From Rhizobiaceae bacterium (GTDB taxonomy: Bacteria; Pseudomonadota; Alphaproteobacteria; Rhizobiales; Rhizobiaceae): a stretch of 64,000 bases of DNA. The position numbers and the translations under genes were made by a program. The notes beneath the pieces are model-generated. The model saw only the letters and a list, made by a program, of their open reading frames with translations. It searched no databases and was not told the DNA's origin. This document shows positions 31,372 through 41,129 of this stretch, piece by piece. Location: contig JAMLJB010000001.1 of the NCBI GenBank assembly GCA_023953835.1, positions 3,383,501-3,447,500 on the forward strand, in the 5' to 3' direction. Numbering within the stretch: the stretch's first letter is position 1; each line of letters opens with the position of its first letter.

Positions 31372-32916
31372 TCAGGCGTCTTCCTTCTCCACATAGCGCG
31401 GAAATACCGGCTGCGGCGCGGGCAGCGGCGTCCCCGATTTCAGCGCATGGGCGTCGGAAAGATGCGCGAAGCCGCGCTCATCCCCGGCTACCGCCAGAAG
31501 GTCGAGCAGCTTGGCCGCAGACCCCGGAATGAACGGCTGGCACATCACGCCGACGCGGCGCAGCACCTCCGCGGTGGTGTAGAGCACCGTTTCCATGCGG
31601 GCCGGATCGGTCTTTTTCAGCGCCCATGGCTCCTGCGCGGCGAAATAGCGGTTTGCCTCCGCGACCACGGCGAAAATGCCGGCCAGTGCGACATTGATCG
31701 ACTGGTCTTGCATGGCGAGGCGCGCATTTTCCAGCGCCGCCCCTGCCTGATCGAGGATCGCCCTGTCCGCCTCCGCCAATGCGCCCTTGTTCGGGACCGC
31801 TGCGTTGCAATTCTTGGCGATCATCGAAAGCGAACGCTGCGCGAGATTGCCGAGATCGTTGGCGAGGTCGGCATTGGTGCGGTTGACGATGGCGTCGTGG
31901 CTGTAGCTGCCGTCCTGCCCGAACGGCACCTCGCGCATGAAGAAATAGCGGACCTGATCCAACCCGTATTTGTCCACCAGTTCGAAAGGATCGACGACAT
32001 TGCCAACCGATTTCGACATTTTCTCCCCGCGATTGAACAGGAAGCCGTGCGCATAGACGCGCTTCGGCAGTTCGATGCCGGCTGACATCAGGAATGCCGG
32101 CCAGTAGACCGCGTGGAAGCGCACGATGTCCTTGCCGACAATGTGCAGCGCTGGCCAGTAGCGCCATTGCGAACTGTCCGTGTCCGGGTAGCCCGCCCCG
32201 GTGATGTAGTTGGTTAGCGCGTCGACCCAGACATACATGACATGCTTTGGATCGCCCGGCACCGGCACGCCCCAGTCGAAGGTCGAGCGGGAGATGGACA
32301 GGTCACGCAAACCCGATCTGACGAAGCTGATGATCTCGTTGCGGCGCTCGGCAGGACCGATGAAGTCCGGATGGGCGTCGTAATAGGCCAGCAATCTGTC
32401 CTGATAGGCCGACAGGCGGAAGAAATAGGTCTGTTCCTCGTTCCATTCGACGGGCGAACCAAGCGGCTCGCGGCGCACGCCGTCCTCACCGACCGTGGTT
32501 TCCTTCTCGTCGAAATAGGCTTCCTGGCGCACCGAATACCAGCCCGAATAGCCGTCGAGATAGATGTCGCCATTGGCGGCCATCTTCTCCCAGATCGCCT
32601 GGCAGGAGCGATAATGGCGCGGCTCGGTGGTGCGGATGAACTGGTCGTTGGAACAGCCGAGTTTGACCAGCATGTCCTTGAAGATCGCGGAGTTGCGGTC
32701 GGCAAGCTCGCGCGGCGTGATGCCGAGCGCATCCGCATTCTGCTTCATCTTGAGGCCGTGCTCGTCCGTGCCGCTCAGGAAGAACACGTCCTTTCCGTCA
32801 AGGCGCTGGAAACGGGCAAGCACATCGGTGGCGATGTCCGTATAGGCGTGGCCGATATGCGGCCTGCCGTTGGGATAGAAAATCGGCGTGGTTATGTAAA
32901 ATGTCTCGCGTGACAT
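31372..32916 (-). CDS. metG: Methionyl-tRNA synthetase
   Basis: Charges tRNA-Met. 514 aa, a short form: Rossmann domain with HIGH motif ([20 protein letters not shown]), knuckle region [21 protein letters not shown], the KMSKS loop in [17 protein letters not shown], and the anticodon-binding helices ([19 protein letters not shown]). It lacks the C-terminal EMAP/tRNA-binding extension found in E. coli (about 677 aa), typical of alphaproteobacteria. Second half of the holB-metG-tatD group. Confidence 0.97.
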   Translation of the reverse strand: MSRETFYITTPIFYPNGRPHIGHAYTDIATDVLARFQRLDGKDVFFLSGTDEHGLKMKQNADALGITPRELADRNSAIFKDMLVKLGCSNDQFIRTTEPRHYRSCQAIWEKMAANGDIYLDGYSGWYSVRQEAYFDEKETTVGEDGVRREPLGSPVEWNEEQTYFFRLSAYQDRLLAYYDAHPDFIGPAERRNEIISFVRSGLRDLSISRSTFDWGVPVPGDPKHVMYVWVDALTNYITGAGYPDTDSSQWRYWPALHIVGKDIVRFHAVYWPAFLMSAGIELPKRVYAHGFLFNRGEKMSKSVGNVVDPFELVDKYGLDQVRYFFMREVPFGQDGSYSHDAIVNRTNADLANDLGNLAQRSLSMIAKNCNAAVPNKGALAEADRAILDQAGAALENARLAMQDQSINVALAGIFAVVAEANRYFAAQEPWALKKTDPARMETVLYTTAEVLRRVGVMCQPFIPGSAAKLLDLLAVAGDERGFAHLSDAHALKSGTPLPAPQPVFPRYVEKEDA

Positions 32917-32994
32917 GGCGCGGTCAACTCTCAGGAATGTCTTTTCGGATTGACTTTTCTCAGCGCGCAGGCGGGAACCGGCGCGGGGCCAGCG

Positions 32995-34065
32995 TCACAT
33001 TCGGCCAATTTGCGGCCTGAGGACGTTGTTGAGGCGGCTGATCATGGTCAACGCGTGCTGCTTCTGGTCGAGATTATAGGTTGCCGTCTCGGATATAGCT
33101 ATCCGCGCCAGATGCCAAGCGTCTGACAGCTTTTTTGCGCGGCCCGTGTCGCCCGCCTGAGCCGCGTCCGAGGCAGCGCCCGCCAAAAGCTCCAGCGCGC
33201 GCTCGTTGAAAACGTCGAGCTGGATCGCGTTGTCGCGACCGCTGACCGCATCGGCCAGACGATGCGAGGCGGCGATGTCGGTCGGGCCGGTCGCCAATCG
33301 GTCGAGCGCCGTGGCTATTTCCACGCCGCCATATTGCTGGAGGACTATTGCCGAGCGCGCGCTGCCGCCCGCACGCGCGACGAGCGCGGCGCGCACCGGC
33401 TCCTCGTCGGGCAGTTCGCCGACATTGCCGAGAACCTGCCGCAACGCGCCGTCGTCCAGCGGCGACAGCCGCAACACCTGGCAGCGCGAACGGATGGTCG
33501 GCAAGAGCGCACCCGGCGAGTGCGCAATCAGGATGAAGATCGTGCGCGCCGGAGGTTCTTCGAGATTCTTCAGGAGCGCGTTCGCGGCGGCGGCGCGCAT
33601 GTCGTCCGCCGGATCGACAATGACGATGCGCCATGAGCCGTCGCCCGATGTCAGGGAAAGGAAGCGCCCGATGCGGCGTATCTCGTCGACCGACAGTACG
33701 GTCTTGAACCCCTTGGTGCGATCATTGGCCGGTCGCGTCAGATGCAGCACCGCCGGATGCGCGCCGCTCGCGATCTGGCGGAACAAGGGCGTTTCAGGCC
33801 CGACCGTATTGAACAGGCCGTTGTCGGGCGGCGCGGCGGGCGAAAGCAGATGGCGGGCGAAGGCGAAGGCAAAGGTCGCCTTGCCTATGCCTTGCGGTCC
33901 GGCGAGCAGGATCGCGTGCGGCAACCGCCCTGCCCTTTGCGCGGCAAGCAGCATGTGCTGCGCCTCGACATGGCCGACGAGGTTCGCGGTCTCGGACGGC
34001 TCGGGAATGCCGCTGAGCGTGTCGTGCTGTTCGGGGGCGAGGCGTTCTTCCATGGCGGCCTTCAT
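32995..34065 (-). CDS. holB: DNA polymerase III, delta-prime subunit
   Basis: Clamp-loader subunit. 356 aa: [41 protein letters not shown], with a P-loop whose Ser/Thr is replaced by Ala (GIGKAT), fitting a subunit that does not hydrolyse [34 protein letters not shown] (SRC-like LEEPP region) and [20 protein letters not shown]. The start overlaps the tmk stop by 4 bp. Confidence 0.95.
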   Translation of the reverse strand: MKAAMEERLAPEQHDTLSGIPEPSETANLVGHVEAQHMLLAAQRAGRLPHAILLAGPQGIGKATFAFAFARHLLSPAAPPDNGLFNTVGPETPLFRQIASGAHPAVLHLTRPANDRTKGFKTVLSVDEIRRIGRFLSLTSGDGSWRIVIVDPADDMRAAAANALLKNLEEPPARTIFILIAHSPGALLPTIRSRCQVLRLSPLDDGALRQVLGNVGELPDEEPVRAALVARAGGSARSAIVLQQYGGVEIATALDRLATGPTDIAASHRLADAVSGRDNAIQLDVFNERALELLAGAASDAAQAGDTGRAKKLSDAWHLARIAISETATYNLDQKQHALTMISRLNNVLRPQIGRM

Positions 34066-34742
34066 GCCTGCTCGGTCGGCTGCGGCGCAAAGTGCGTTTC
34101 AAGCGCTTCGAACACCTGCGATGCAATCTCAAGCTCGACCTCATCGGCGTTCTTGCCCGCATCGATCACCTTGCAGCGCTCCGGTTCAGCCGCGGCGATG
34201 TCGAGATAGGCGTGCCTGCGCTGCTCGTGAATTGCGACGTTTTCCTTTTCGAAACGGTCGGCCCCCTCCCCTTCGGCACGGCGCGATGCGGCGCGGCGCA
34301 ACCCGGTTTCGGCGTCGAGATCGAGAAACAGGGAAAGGTCCGGCATCATGCCGTTGATGGCGACGCGTTCGATTGCATCCATCAGGCCCGGTTCGATATT
34401 GCCGGTGACGCCCTGATAGACGCGCGAGGAATCGATAAAGCGGTCGCACAGCACGATCATGCCGCTTTCGACCGCAGGCCGGATCACCTGTTCGACATGG
34501 TCGGACCGCGCCGCCGCGAACAGCAGCGCCTCCATTTCCGGCCCGAACTCCTCCGCCGCGCCGGAAAGCAGCACATGCCGTACCGCCTCCGCTCCCGGCG
34601 AGCCGCCCGGCTCGCGCGTCACGAGAACCCGGTAGCCCTTTTCGCGCAGTTTCCCGGCAAGGCGCTCGATCTGGGTGGATTTGCCCGCGCCTTCGCCGCC
34701 CTCGAATGTGATGAAGAAACCGCGCGCCAATGCCTTATCCAA
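34062..34742 (-). CDS. tmk: Thymidylate kinase
   Basis: Phosphorylates dTMP to dTDP. P-loop [15 protein letters not shown] motif [15 protein letters not shown] region [15 protein letters not shown], and the C-terminal [12 protein letters not shown]. The frame is open to an ATG at 34829, but that start would overlap the dacF 3' end and give a Cys-rich, non-conserved leader; I place the start at TTG 34742 (GGAAG just before), giving 226 aa, near the family norm. A TTG at 34730 is also possible. Coupled to holB. Confidence 0.92.
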   Translation of the reverse strand: MDKALARGFFITFEGGEGAGKSTQIERLAGKLREKGYRVLVTREPGGSPGAEAVRHVLLSGAAEEFGPEMEALLFAAARSDHVEQVIRPAVESGMIVLCDRFIDSSRVYQGVTGNIEPGLMDAIERVAINGMMPDLSLFLDLDAETGLRRAASRRAEGEGADRFEKENVAIHEQRRHAYLDIAAAEPERCKVIDAGKNADEVELEIASQVFEALETHFAPQPTEQA

Positions 34743-34797
34743 AGCTTCCAGTGAAGCCTTACTTAGAGCGGGCGCGGCGCATGCACAATGAAAAGCG

Positions 34798-35961
34798 TCA
34801 CAGGAAATCGCGCAGCCAGCCCACGGCAAGCTCTTCGACGGCGCTGCGGGCGCGCTGGCTCAATGTGCCCTTGCCCACGTCCTCCCCGGCAAACAGCGGC
34901 GTTTCCTGCGCGACTTCATTGCCGATCCAGACTTTCAGCGAACCGACAGGCGTCCCCTTGGCAATCGGCGCCTTTATCGGGCCGTGATACACGACACGCG
35001 CAATCACCTTGCCGCGATTTTCCTGCGGCAGGAAGATCGAGATTGCGCCCTTGGCCTTTAATGGCACGGTGGCTTTGTCGCCGCCGAACACCTTGGCTTG
35101 CCCCACCACCGCATCTGCGGCGAAAAGCGGGGCGCGGTCGAAGGCGCTCATGCCCCATTCGACGATCCGGCGCGCTTCCTCCGCGCGCTCCTTTTCGGAA
35201 GCAAGGCCGCCGAGCGCAACGAACAGTCGCCGCCCGTCGCGCTGTGCCGAACCGACAAAGGCATAGCCCGATTCTTCGGTGTAGCCGGTGCCGAGCCCGT
35301 CCGCGCCGATGCCAAGCGCAAGCAGCGGATTGCGGTTGCGCTGGGTGATCTTGTTCCAGGTGAATTCCGGCTGGCTGTAATATTTGTAGAATTGCGGATA
35401 ATCGCGCCAGATATGGCTGGCCAGCAGGACGAGTTCCCGCATGGTGACGACCTGCCCCTCAGCCGGAAGGCCGGTGGAGTTCACGAACACCGAACGGGAC
35501 ATGCCGAGCGCCCTTGCCCGTTCGTTCATGCGCGTGACAAAGGCGGGTTCGGACCCCGCCATGCCTTCCGCGATGATGATGCAGCCGTCATTGGCGGACT
35601 GCACAATGACGCCCTGTATCAAATCCTCGAGCCGAATCTCCGACTTCAGAGCAGCGAACATGGTCGAGGTGCGCGAGGGCGCGCCGCCCGTACGCCATGC
35701 ATATTCGCTGACCTTGTAGGTGTTGTTCAGCGTCGCCTTGCCGTTGGCGATGGCATCGAAAACCACCTCCATGGTCATCAGCTTCGCAAGCGAGGCGGGC
35801 GGCGCGGGCTGGTCCGCGTTTTTCGAGATCAGCACCGTGCCGGACTCGGCGTCGATCATGAACGCCTGCTGGGCCTTGGTCTCGAAAAGCTGGGCATAGG
35901 CCGGAAAGGCCAGCGCAAGCAGCAAGACCAGCGCGGCACTGACGATGCTTCTGCTTCGCAT
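34798..35961 (-). CDS. D-alanyl-D-alanine carboxypeptidase (penicillin-binding protein, DacF-like)
   Basis: 387 aa, signal peptide (cleavage near AYA-Q, residue 23). Active-site SLAK at 57-60 and SAN at 122-124 are present. The third motif, normally KTG, reads GTG (224-226, in [12 protein letters not shown]). C-terminal domain follows ([30 protein letters not shown]). It trims pentapeptide side-chains in the periplasm. The substitution in motif three may lower acylation or only reflect family variation; see findings. Next to rlpA, another wall enzyme. Confidence 0.92.
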   Translation of the reverse strand: MRSRSIVSAALVLLLALAFPAYAQLFETKAQQAFMIDAESGTVLISKNADQPAPPASLAKLMTMEVVFDAIANGKATLNNTYKVSEYAWRTGGAPSRTSTMFAALKSEIRLEDLIQGVIVQSANDGCIIIAEGMAGSEPAFVTRMNERARALGMSRSVFVNSTGLPAEGQVVTMRELVLLASHIWRDYPQFYKYYSQPEFTWNKITQRNRNPLLALGIGADGLGTGYTEESGYAFVGSAQRDGRRLFVALGGLASEKERAEEARRIVEWGMSAFDRAPLFAADAVVGQAKVFGGDKATVPLKAKGAISIFLPQENRGKVIARVVYHGPIKAPIAKGTPVGSLKVWIGNEVAQETPLFAGEDVGKGTLSQRARSAVEELAVGWLRDFL

Positions 35962-35980
35962 GTGGAAATCCGCGCCCGCG

Positions 35981-37198
35981 TCAGAACCGAACGGTCATCG
36001 CGTCTTCTGCGCCGAGCGACCAGGCGGCCTCAAGCATGGCGTCCGGCGCGGCGCGGCCATCTGGATAGAGGTCGAGCGCGAACCAGCGCACGCCTGTTTC
36101 GTCGACGGTGGAGTGCATCTCCGTGCGCCCATAGGCCGAAAGCGCCTTTTCGAGACGCCGTGCCTCGGCCTCGTCATGGAACGAGCCGACCATCACATAG
36201 TCAACGTCGCTGTCGGCAGCCGCGCCAGACTTCCAGGCTCCGTTTGCCGTTCCGAAAGCCGCCGCTATCGGGGCATTCGCGCGGTCGTCGCCCGAAGCAT
36301 AGGAAAGTGAAAGTGCCGCTACCGTAACCGTGCCCTCGTCCGGGCGATTGGTGACGATCGGGCCAAGCTCAGGCAGAGCGAGCTGGAGCGCTGCGGGCGC
36401 GCCGGTGTCGAAGCCGTCCATGGAAGCGGTGGTGATGATGGGCAATGGGGGTTCGGGTTGGGCATTCGCCAGCACGCCGGGGAATGGCGCAGCGGCAGCG
36501 CCGGATGGCGTCGTTCCGTTCATGGCAATCATCACGCCGGTCGGAAGGCCGTCGGACGGATCGGGAGCCTTGTTGCCCGGACGATAGGAGGCCATCAGGA
36601 ACGCGTCGTCATTGCCGTCGAGCGGAGCGCGGCCGATATATTCGACCTTCACGCTGGCCGTGCCGGAATGCACATAGTCGAGCATTTCGGCGGCGCGGCG
36701 CGACATGTCGATGATGCGGTTATTGGCATATGGCCCACGATCGTTGACCCTGACGATCACCGACGCGCCGTTCTTCGTGTTGGTGACGCGCGCATAGCTC
36801 GGAAGCGGCAGCGTCGGATGCGCGGCGGTCAGATGCGTCATGTCGTAGATTTCGCCATTGGCGGTCAGGCGTCCGTGAAATGCATCCCCGTACCAGGAAG
36901 CCGCGCCCAGCTTGCTGTAGCTGTTGACGTCTTTAGGATAATACCACTTCCCCTTGATCTGATAGGGTTTTCCGACCTGATCGCGACCACCGCCGCGTTT
37001 AAGGCGCGTCCGGTCCGTCGAAACGAGCGGACTGGCCTTCACGCCATATTCGGCTTCGGAGAAATATTCCTTGGTGGGCTTCTTCGCGACCGCTGAACGG
37101 ACAGTCGTATCGGAACTCGTGCAGGCTGCGAGCAGCGCAGCGGAGGCGGTTATGACGGCGATGACTGAGGCGTGGCGAAGCCGCGTCTGGTAAGGCAT
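35981..37198 (-). CDS. rlpA: RlpA-family lipoprotein with SPOR domain (septal lytic transglycosylase-like)
   Basis: 405 aa. Lipoprotein signal ending in LLAAC (Cys near residue 26); double-psi beta-barrel RlpA core (LGAASWYGDAFHGRLTANGE, YARVTNTKNGASVIVRVNDR, IIDMSRRAAEMLDYVHSG); low-complexity linker; C-terminal SPOR domain from about residue 330 (YVMVGSFHDEAEARRLEKAL), which binds denuded glycan strands at septa. Start ATG 37198 gives the lipobox at the right place. Cluster partner of dacF. Confidence 0.93.
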   Translation of the reverse strand: MPYQTRLRHASVIAVITASAALLAACTSSDTTVRSAVAKKPTKEYFSEAEYGVKASPLVSTDRTRLKRGGGRDQVGKPYQIKGKWYYPKDVNSYSKLGAASWYGDAFHGRLTANGEIYDMTHLTAAHPTLPLPSYARVTNTKNGASVIVRVNDRGPYANNRIIDMSRRAAEMLDYVHSGTASVKVEYIGRAPLDGNDDAFLMASYRPGNKAPDPSDGLPTGVMIAMNGTTPSGAAAAPFPGVLANAQPEPPLPIITTASMDGFDTGAPAALQLALPELGPIVTNRPDEGTVTVAALSLSYASGDDRANAPIAAAFGTANGAWKSGAAADSDVDYVMVGSFHDEAEARRLEKALSAYGRTEMHSTVDETGVRWFALDLYPDGRAAPDAMLEAAWSLGAEDAMTVRF

Positions 37199-37384
37199 CG
37201 TTGGCGCATCCCCTGCGTCATTGATCGGACAGGACGAACGCCCCGGAAAGAACGCAGCCCCTCGACGCCGCTCCATCTGTTTATCCAGATTTAATTAGCG
37301 GCCGTTTAATCGATTATGTCCGGAAATGGGCAAGATTGTGGCAAATTGCCTTCTTCGCGGCTCTGTGGACAAATGCCGCTCGGT

Positions 37385-38185
37385 CTAGAAGCGATATGTC
37401 ATGCCGAGCACCGGGCCGCTCATGCGCGTGTCGAACACGTAGCCGTCGTCGTCATAGTCGACATCGAGCACCTTGTATCCGGCAGAAAGCGACAGATGGT
37501 CGGTGAAGGTGTAGTTCACGGTTCCGAGCACTGACCATGTGAGGTCCGAACCCGCTCCGAACCCGCCGACATCGGCCTGCGCCTGTAGCGAAAGATGCTC
37601 CGTCAGGCCGACGAAGGCTCGCGCACCGATCAGCGGATCGGTCCAGCCGAAGCTCTCGCCATAGCTGGCCGACCTGCCCAGGGCGCTCACCGTCACATCG
37701 TTGGAGATATGCCAGAAGCGCGCGCCGCCGAGCAGGTCGAATGTGAACTGTTCCGTATCCAGCAGGCGGTAACCCGCCTGAAGCGTCGCCGTAAACTGCG
37801 TGGTGTCGACGGCTGCATTGATCCGCGCGCCGGGCGGCACCGGAAAGGGAACAGGCGGCAGGCCGAAAACCTTGCTGTCGGTCGTGTCGACATACATCAC
37901 GTCGCCCGAGAACACGAAACGGTCATAGCGGCCCCAGATGTTCAGGAAGCCGCCGAAATTGAGATCGTCCATGATATCGGAAAAGGACTTCTCGGTGCCG
38001 ATGGTGGGCGCGCGCTGAAAGGGCGAGATGTCGCCCTTGATGCCCGTTGCCCACATATAGGGCGTGACCTGCAACGCCCATGTCGCGCGCTCGGCCTCGG
38101 CGGGCGGGGCCGCAGTCGGGTCAGCCGCGCGTGCCGGATGCGCCGTACAGAGGAACAGGGCGATGGCAGCAAGATATCTTGTCAC
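37385..38185 (-). CDS. Outer-membrane beta-barrel protein
   Basis: 266 aa. Signal peptide (VTRYLAAIALFLCTAHPARA), then alternating amphipathic strands ending in aromatic residues (FVFSGDVMYVD, FTATLQAGYRLLD, FTFDLLGGARFWHI, LSLQAQADVGGFG, LSLSAGYKVLDVDYD) and a C-terminal Phe (GPVLGMTYRF), the classic BAM signal. GTG 38185 with GGAGGG upstream is preferred; an ATG at 38224 would overlap the preceding gene. No family name is recognised. It probably shares a message with the amidohydrolase upstream. Confidence 0.82.
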   Translation of the reverse strand: MTRYLAAIALFLCTAHPARAADPTAAPPAEAERATWALQVTPYMWATGIKGDISPFQRAPTIGTEKSFSDIMDDLNFGGFLNIWGRYDRFVFSGDVMYVDTTDSKVFGLPPVPFPVPPGARINAAVDTTQFTATLQAGYRLLDTEQFTFDLLGGARFWHISNDVTVSALGRSASYGESFGWTDPLIGARAFVGLTEHLSLQAQADVGGFGAGSDLTWSVLGTVNYTFTDHLSLSAGYKVLDVDYDDDGYVFDTRMSGPVLGMTYRF

Positions 38186-38220
38186 GGTTCCGTCCCTCCG
38201 GTCGGTTGCGTTGACGGCGG

Positions 38221-39684
38221 TCACGCCAGCGTGTCCTTGTAGATGCGACCGTCCTTCATGATAAGTTTCAGGTTCTTCTCAGGGTCGGCAATCAGCTTGA
38301 GATCGGCGAGCGGGTCGCCGTCGACAATGAGGATATCGGCGAACGCATCCGCTTCGATGACACCAACCTTGCCCTGATAGGGATTGCGCGGGCCGGACAT
38401 CGCCAGAAGCTCGGCATTCGTGCCGGTCGCCATGATGAGCACTTCATCATTGGCATACCAGCGCGTCATCTCGGTCAGGATGGCGTTCTGGTTGCGCGTC
38501 ATGGCGGGCGCAAAGAGGATATCGGTGCCCCATGCGGTTTTCAGATTGTATTTCTTCGCAAGCCCGAATGCCGTGTCCGTTCCGGCAAACATGATCCTCT
38601 GCTTGGCGCGGTTTTCGGAGCCTTCGGGATAGGTGTTCGCATATTGGTTGTCGATGAACGCCTGCGAGGAAAACCAGATGCCCTTGTCGGCCATGATCTT
38701 CGCCGTTTCCTCGTCCATGAGCTGGCCGTGCTCGATGCACCGGACGCCGCCGCGAATGGCGATCTGAATGGCGCGCGAAGTATAGGCGTGGACGGTGACA
38801 TAGGTTCCCCAGTTTTCCGCGCAATCGACTGCGGCGCGAAACTCGCCCTCTGTGTACTGGCTGACATCGATGGGATCGTAGCTTGACGCCACCCCTCCCC
38901 CGGCGGCGAGCTTGACCTGGCTGGCCCCGAGCATGAGCTGCTCGCGCACGCGCTTCATGACCTGGTCGGGACCGTCCGCGATCATGCCCGCCCCCGCGGT
39001 CTCGCCACGGCTCAGCGGCGCGTCCGGCTGGGCAGGAACCTCGTAAGGCAGGCGGAAGTCGCCGTGCCCGCTGGTCTGCGAAATCATTGCGCCCGAGGGC
39101 AAGATGCGCGGACCCGGCGTCAACCCGCTGTCGATGGCGCGTTTCAGGCCGAATGCGGGACCGGCAAGATCGCGAATGCTGGTGAACCCGCGCATCAGCG
39201 TCTTGCGCGCCTCCTCCGCCGCCGCGAGATTTATGTATCCGATGTCGGCGGTCATCAGGTCGAGCATCGGCATGGCCGCCATCATCGCGTGCCAATGCGC
39301 GTCGATCAGGCCGGGCATCAGAGTGCGGCCCCCGCCGTCGATGACATGGACGCCAGCCGCGAGCGGCTGCGCATCCGGCTCGACCGCCTTGATCTTGCGG
39401 CCCTCCACCACAACGCGCCGCCCATCCACCAGCTTGCCCGACTTGCCGTCGAAAAGCCGGATGTTGGTGAAGGCGACCGGCGTGGCGGGCGCATCCGGAA
39501 TGGCGGCAGTCGCGCTTGCCGGCCAAAGCGCCGCGCCGGCAAGCACGGATGTCGCGCCTGTGAGAAACGACCGCCGCGAGAATTTCCGCTCGATGAAGGA
39601 ATTCAGCCGGGCGAAGGCGGGGCTGTGGCAAAGGCATGTGGGCGCGGCTTGCTTGTCGGAACCTGTCTCGGCACATTCAAACAT
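38221..39684 (-). CDS. Tat-exported amidohydrolase-family metal-dependent hydrolase
   Basis: 487 aa. Twin-arginine signal (KFSRRSFLTGATSVLAGAALW, RR near residue 37) after an unusually long, Cys-containing N-terminus. Amidohydrolase blocks are TLMPGLIDAHWHAMM (HxH), SQVKLAAGGGVASS (Lys), VHAYTSRAIQIAIRGG and IEHGQLMDEE (His ligands), and TAWGTDILFAP (Asp). The imidazolonepropionase/prolidase-like subgroup includes peptidases and lactonases; the substrate is not determined. Start ATG 39684 (AGGAG upstream). The barrel gene 38 bp downstream could export or import its product. Confidence 0.9.
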   Translation of the reverse strand: MFECAETGSDKQAAPTCLCHSPAFARLNSFIERKFSRRSFLTGATSVLAGAALWPASATAAIPDAPATPVAFTNIRLFDGKSGKLVDGRRVVVEGRKIKAVEPDAQPLAAGVHVIDGGGRTLMPGLIDAHWHAMMAAMPMLDLMTADIGYINLAAAEEARKTLMRGFTSIRDLAGPAFGLKRAIDSGLTPGPRILPSGAMISQTSGHGDFRLPYEVPAQPDAPLSRGETAGAGMIADGPDQVMKRVREQLMLGASQVKLAAGGGVASSYDPIDVSQYTEGEFRAAVDCAENWGTYVTVHAYTSRAIQIAIRGGVRCIEHGQLMDEETAKIMADKGIWFSSQAFIDNQYANTYPEGSENRAKQRIMFAGTDTAFGLAKKYNLKTAWGTDILFAPAMTRNQNAILTEMTRWYANDEVLIMATGTNAELLAMSGPRNPYQGKVGVIEADAFADILIVDGDPLADLKLIADPEKNLKLIMKDGRIYKDTLA

Positions 39685-39833
39685 CGTGGTTCCTCTCCTG
39701 GCAGCCGCTATCGCAGCCACGATATGCAAGCTGGCCTGCCTTCTGTCGATCTCTTTTTGCTTCAGAACAACTGCATGTTGACGCCGCGCCGCAACCGCCT
39801 ATAAGCGGCGTTCGAGCAGCCAACCCATCAGTT

Positions 39834-39923
39834 GGAAGAGTGGCCGAGCGGTTTAAGGCACCGGTCTTGAAAACCGGCGTGGGCGCAAGTTCACCGTGGG
39901 TTCGAATCCCACCTCTTCCGCCA
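39834..39923 (+). tRNA. tRNA-Ser (anticodon TGA)
   Basis: Acceptor stem GGAAGAG/CTCTTCC closes perfectly, with discriminator G and encoded CCA. D-arm (TGGCCGAGCGG with TTTAAGGC), anticodon loop CTTGAAA giving TGA, long class-II variable arm (GGGCGCAAGTTCACC region) and T-loop GTTCGAATCCC are visible. The 3' end is followed by the AT-rich accessory region, a usual integration-site setting, but no duplicated tRNA end was found. Confidence 0.96.
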
Positions 39924-40174
39924 GCTATCAGAGATAACAGATTGAAATACATAAACGAATTTGGTTTTGTAAGTCCTCGCTCCTAACGCCATCCCTCGCA
40001 CGACAGCGCACGAGAGGGCAGGAGGGCGCAAGGCGGCACGCGGCATTCGGGGGAATAATCATTCGCCCGCGGATTTCGGACTAGCCATAGCCATAGATGG
40101 AACTGGCGCACGGCTCCTCGACGCGACATGATGTAAGACATGGAATCAATATTTCTTAACTCATTGATTAACTC
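39924..40174. other. AT-rich spacer after tRNA-Ser, no gene seen
   Basis: No convincing gene; a minus-strand 70-codon frame from 40195 has no matching family or SD. Near the end lie two direct TTAACTC repeats (40156-40162 and 40168-40174), one helical turn apart, just before the palindromic operator. They may be part of the same regulatory region. Confidence 0.5.
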
Positions 40175-40210
40175 GTGAGTTGACTTATATGTCAATTCAC
40201 GATGTGATAC
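40175..40210 (+). promoter_or_regulatory. Palindromic operator with overlapping promoter for the XRE/DUF6941 cassette
   Basis: GTGAGTTGAC-TTATAT-GTCAATTCAC (40175-40200) is an inverted repeat with 10-bp arms, one G.T mismatch. A -35-like TTGACT (40180-40185) lies in it and a -10-like TGTGAT (40203-40208) follows at 17-bp spacing. The first gene starts at 40241. An XRE regulator in this operon is the natural ligand by inference. Confidence 0.55.
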
Positions 40211-40240
40211 TTCGAAACCTAAAGCGCGAACTGTTCGTCG

Positions 40241-40711
40241 TTGAATCGGCCTTTTTTTGGAGAAGAAACCCCCAGATTTGCATATGTTTCAAGAGAAGTT
40301 GCCGAATTTGCGTTCGGGAATGTGGGTGATTCACATCTGGCGCGTTTAGGCAGTGTTGCTGCCGCAATACTCGATGACTTTATAGAAGGCGGAGTCATTA
40401 CGGTTGGGATGGACCCTTATAGCAAGTCGAGTTCATGCAGAATGGCGCGCGTCGACAGTTCGGATCCGCAGTATGACATTTGGGATATGAGATGCTTAGA
40501 CCCAAAACCAGGTGCACGGGTTCTAGGAGCGTTTGCCGAGAAAGATGTATTCATCGCGCTCACATGGGACTTCAGGGAGAATTTTGATGAGCAGTGGTCC
40601 GAAAAAATCCAAGAATGTATATCAGAGTGGCAAAGGATCTTTGGGAAATACCTCCCAGTTAAAGGAATCGAACTTAAAGATTACCTTTCAGAACCGTATT
40701 CCGTTGTCTGA
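40241..40711 (+). CDS. Hypothetical protein, first gene of AT-rich cassette
   Basis: 156 aa, no family recognised and no membrane or signal segment. Compact acidic protein with a predicted mixed alpha/beta pattern (VREVAEFAFGNVG-like start; ARVLGAFAEKDVFIALTWD; EQWSEKIQECISEWQRIF; GIELKDYLSEPY). Start assigned to TTG 40241, the only candidate after an in-frame TAA at 40220, without a clear SD, so the N-terminus could be truncated or wrong. Gene order unknown-then-XRE resembles reverse-order toxin/antitoxin pairs of the HigBA kind, but no toxin motif is visible. Codon use is AT-richer than the flanks. Confidence 0.55.
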   Translation: MNRPFFGEETPRFAYVSREVAEFAFGNVGDSHLARLGSVAAAILDDFIEGGVITVGMDPYSKSSSCRMARVDSSDPQYDIWDMRCLDPKPGARVLGAFAEKDVFIALTWDFRENFDEQWSEKIQECISEWQRIFGKYLPVKGIELKDYLSEPYSVV

Positions 40712-41129
40712 TCCGACTAAAGTCGACATGATCAGTGGAGTAGATCTTTCGTACATCAAGACACGAAATCGCCTTTCAGCTTTCAATGCTGTGCACACTG
40801 AATTTAGAAAGAGCGGACTTAGCCAAAAGCAATTGGCTATGAAGCTCAACGATATGGATCAAGGACGCCTTTCAAAGCTGCTCGGAGCGCCTGGAAACTG
40901 GACGCTTGATACAGTTGCCGAACTATTATGGGCCACCTCGGGAGCGCGGTTGGCGTACACCCTTGACTATCCATTGAAGAAAGCACGAAGGAACGATACT
41001 CGCCCGCACTACCTCGACGTTCCCATTGTCACTAAGCCGAAGCCGGCTGGCATAGACATCGTTTCCAAGTTCGATTCCCCAACTAGCACCGGCTTACCTG
41101 TAACCGTGCGGCTTAAGGAGCCTGCATGA
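40587..41129 (+). CDS. XRE-type helix-turn-helix protein
   Basis: About 180 aa from ATG 40587, which has a strong SD (AGGGAG, 7 nt before) but lies 125 bp inside the preceding gene; ATG 40728 (133 aa) avoids the overlap but has no SD. The HTH is FRKSGLSQKQLAMKLNDMDQ and GRLSKLLGAPGNWTLDTVAELLWATSGAR, typical of antitoxin-like XRE proteins; the C-terminus (PHYLDVPIVTKPKPAGIDI) is unstructured. Overlaps the next gene by 4 bp (ATGA). Likely autoregulates from the palindrome at 40175. Confidence 0.7.
   Translation: MSSGPKKSKNVYQSGKGSLGNTSQLKESNLKITFQNRIPLSDPTKVDMISGVDLSYIKTRNRLSAFNAVHTEFRKSGLSQKQLAMKLNDMDQGRLSKLLGAPGNWTLDTVAELLWATSGARLAYTLDYPLKKARRNDTRPHYLDVPIVTKPKPAGIDIVSKFDSPTSTGLPVTVRLKEPA

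Noticed and set aside
39983..40195. 70-codon minus-strand frame after tRNA-Ser
   Set aside because: No SD or homology pattern; overlaps the operator.
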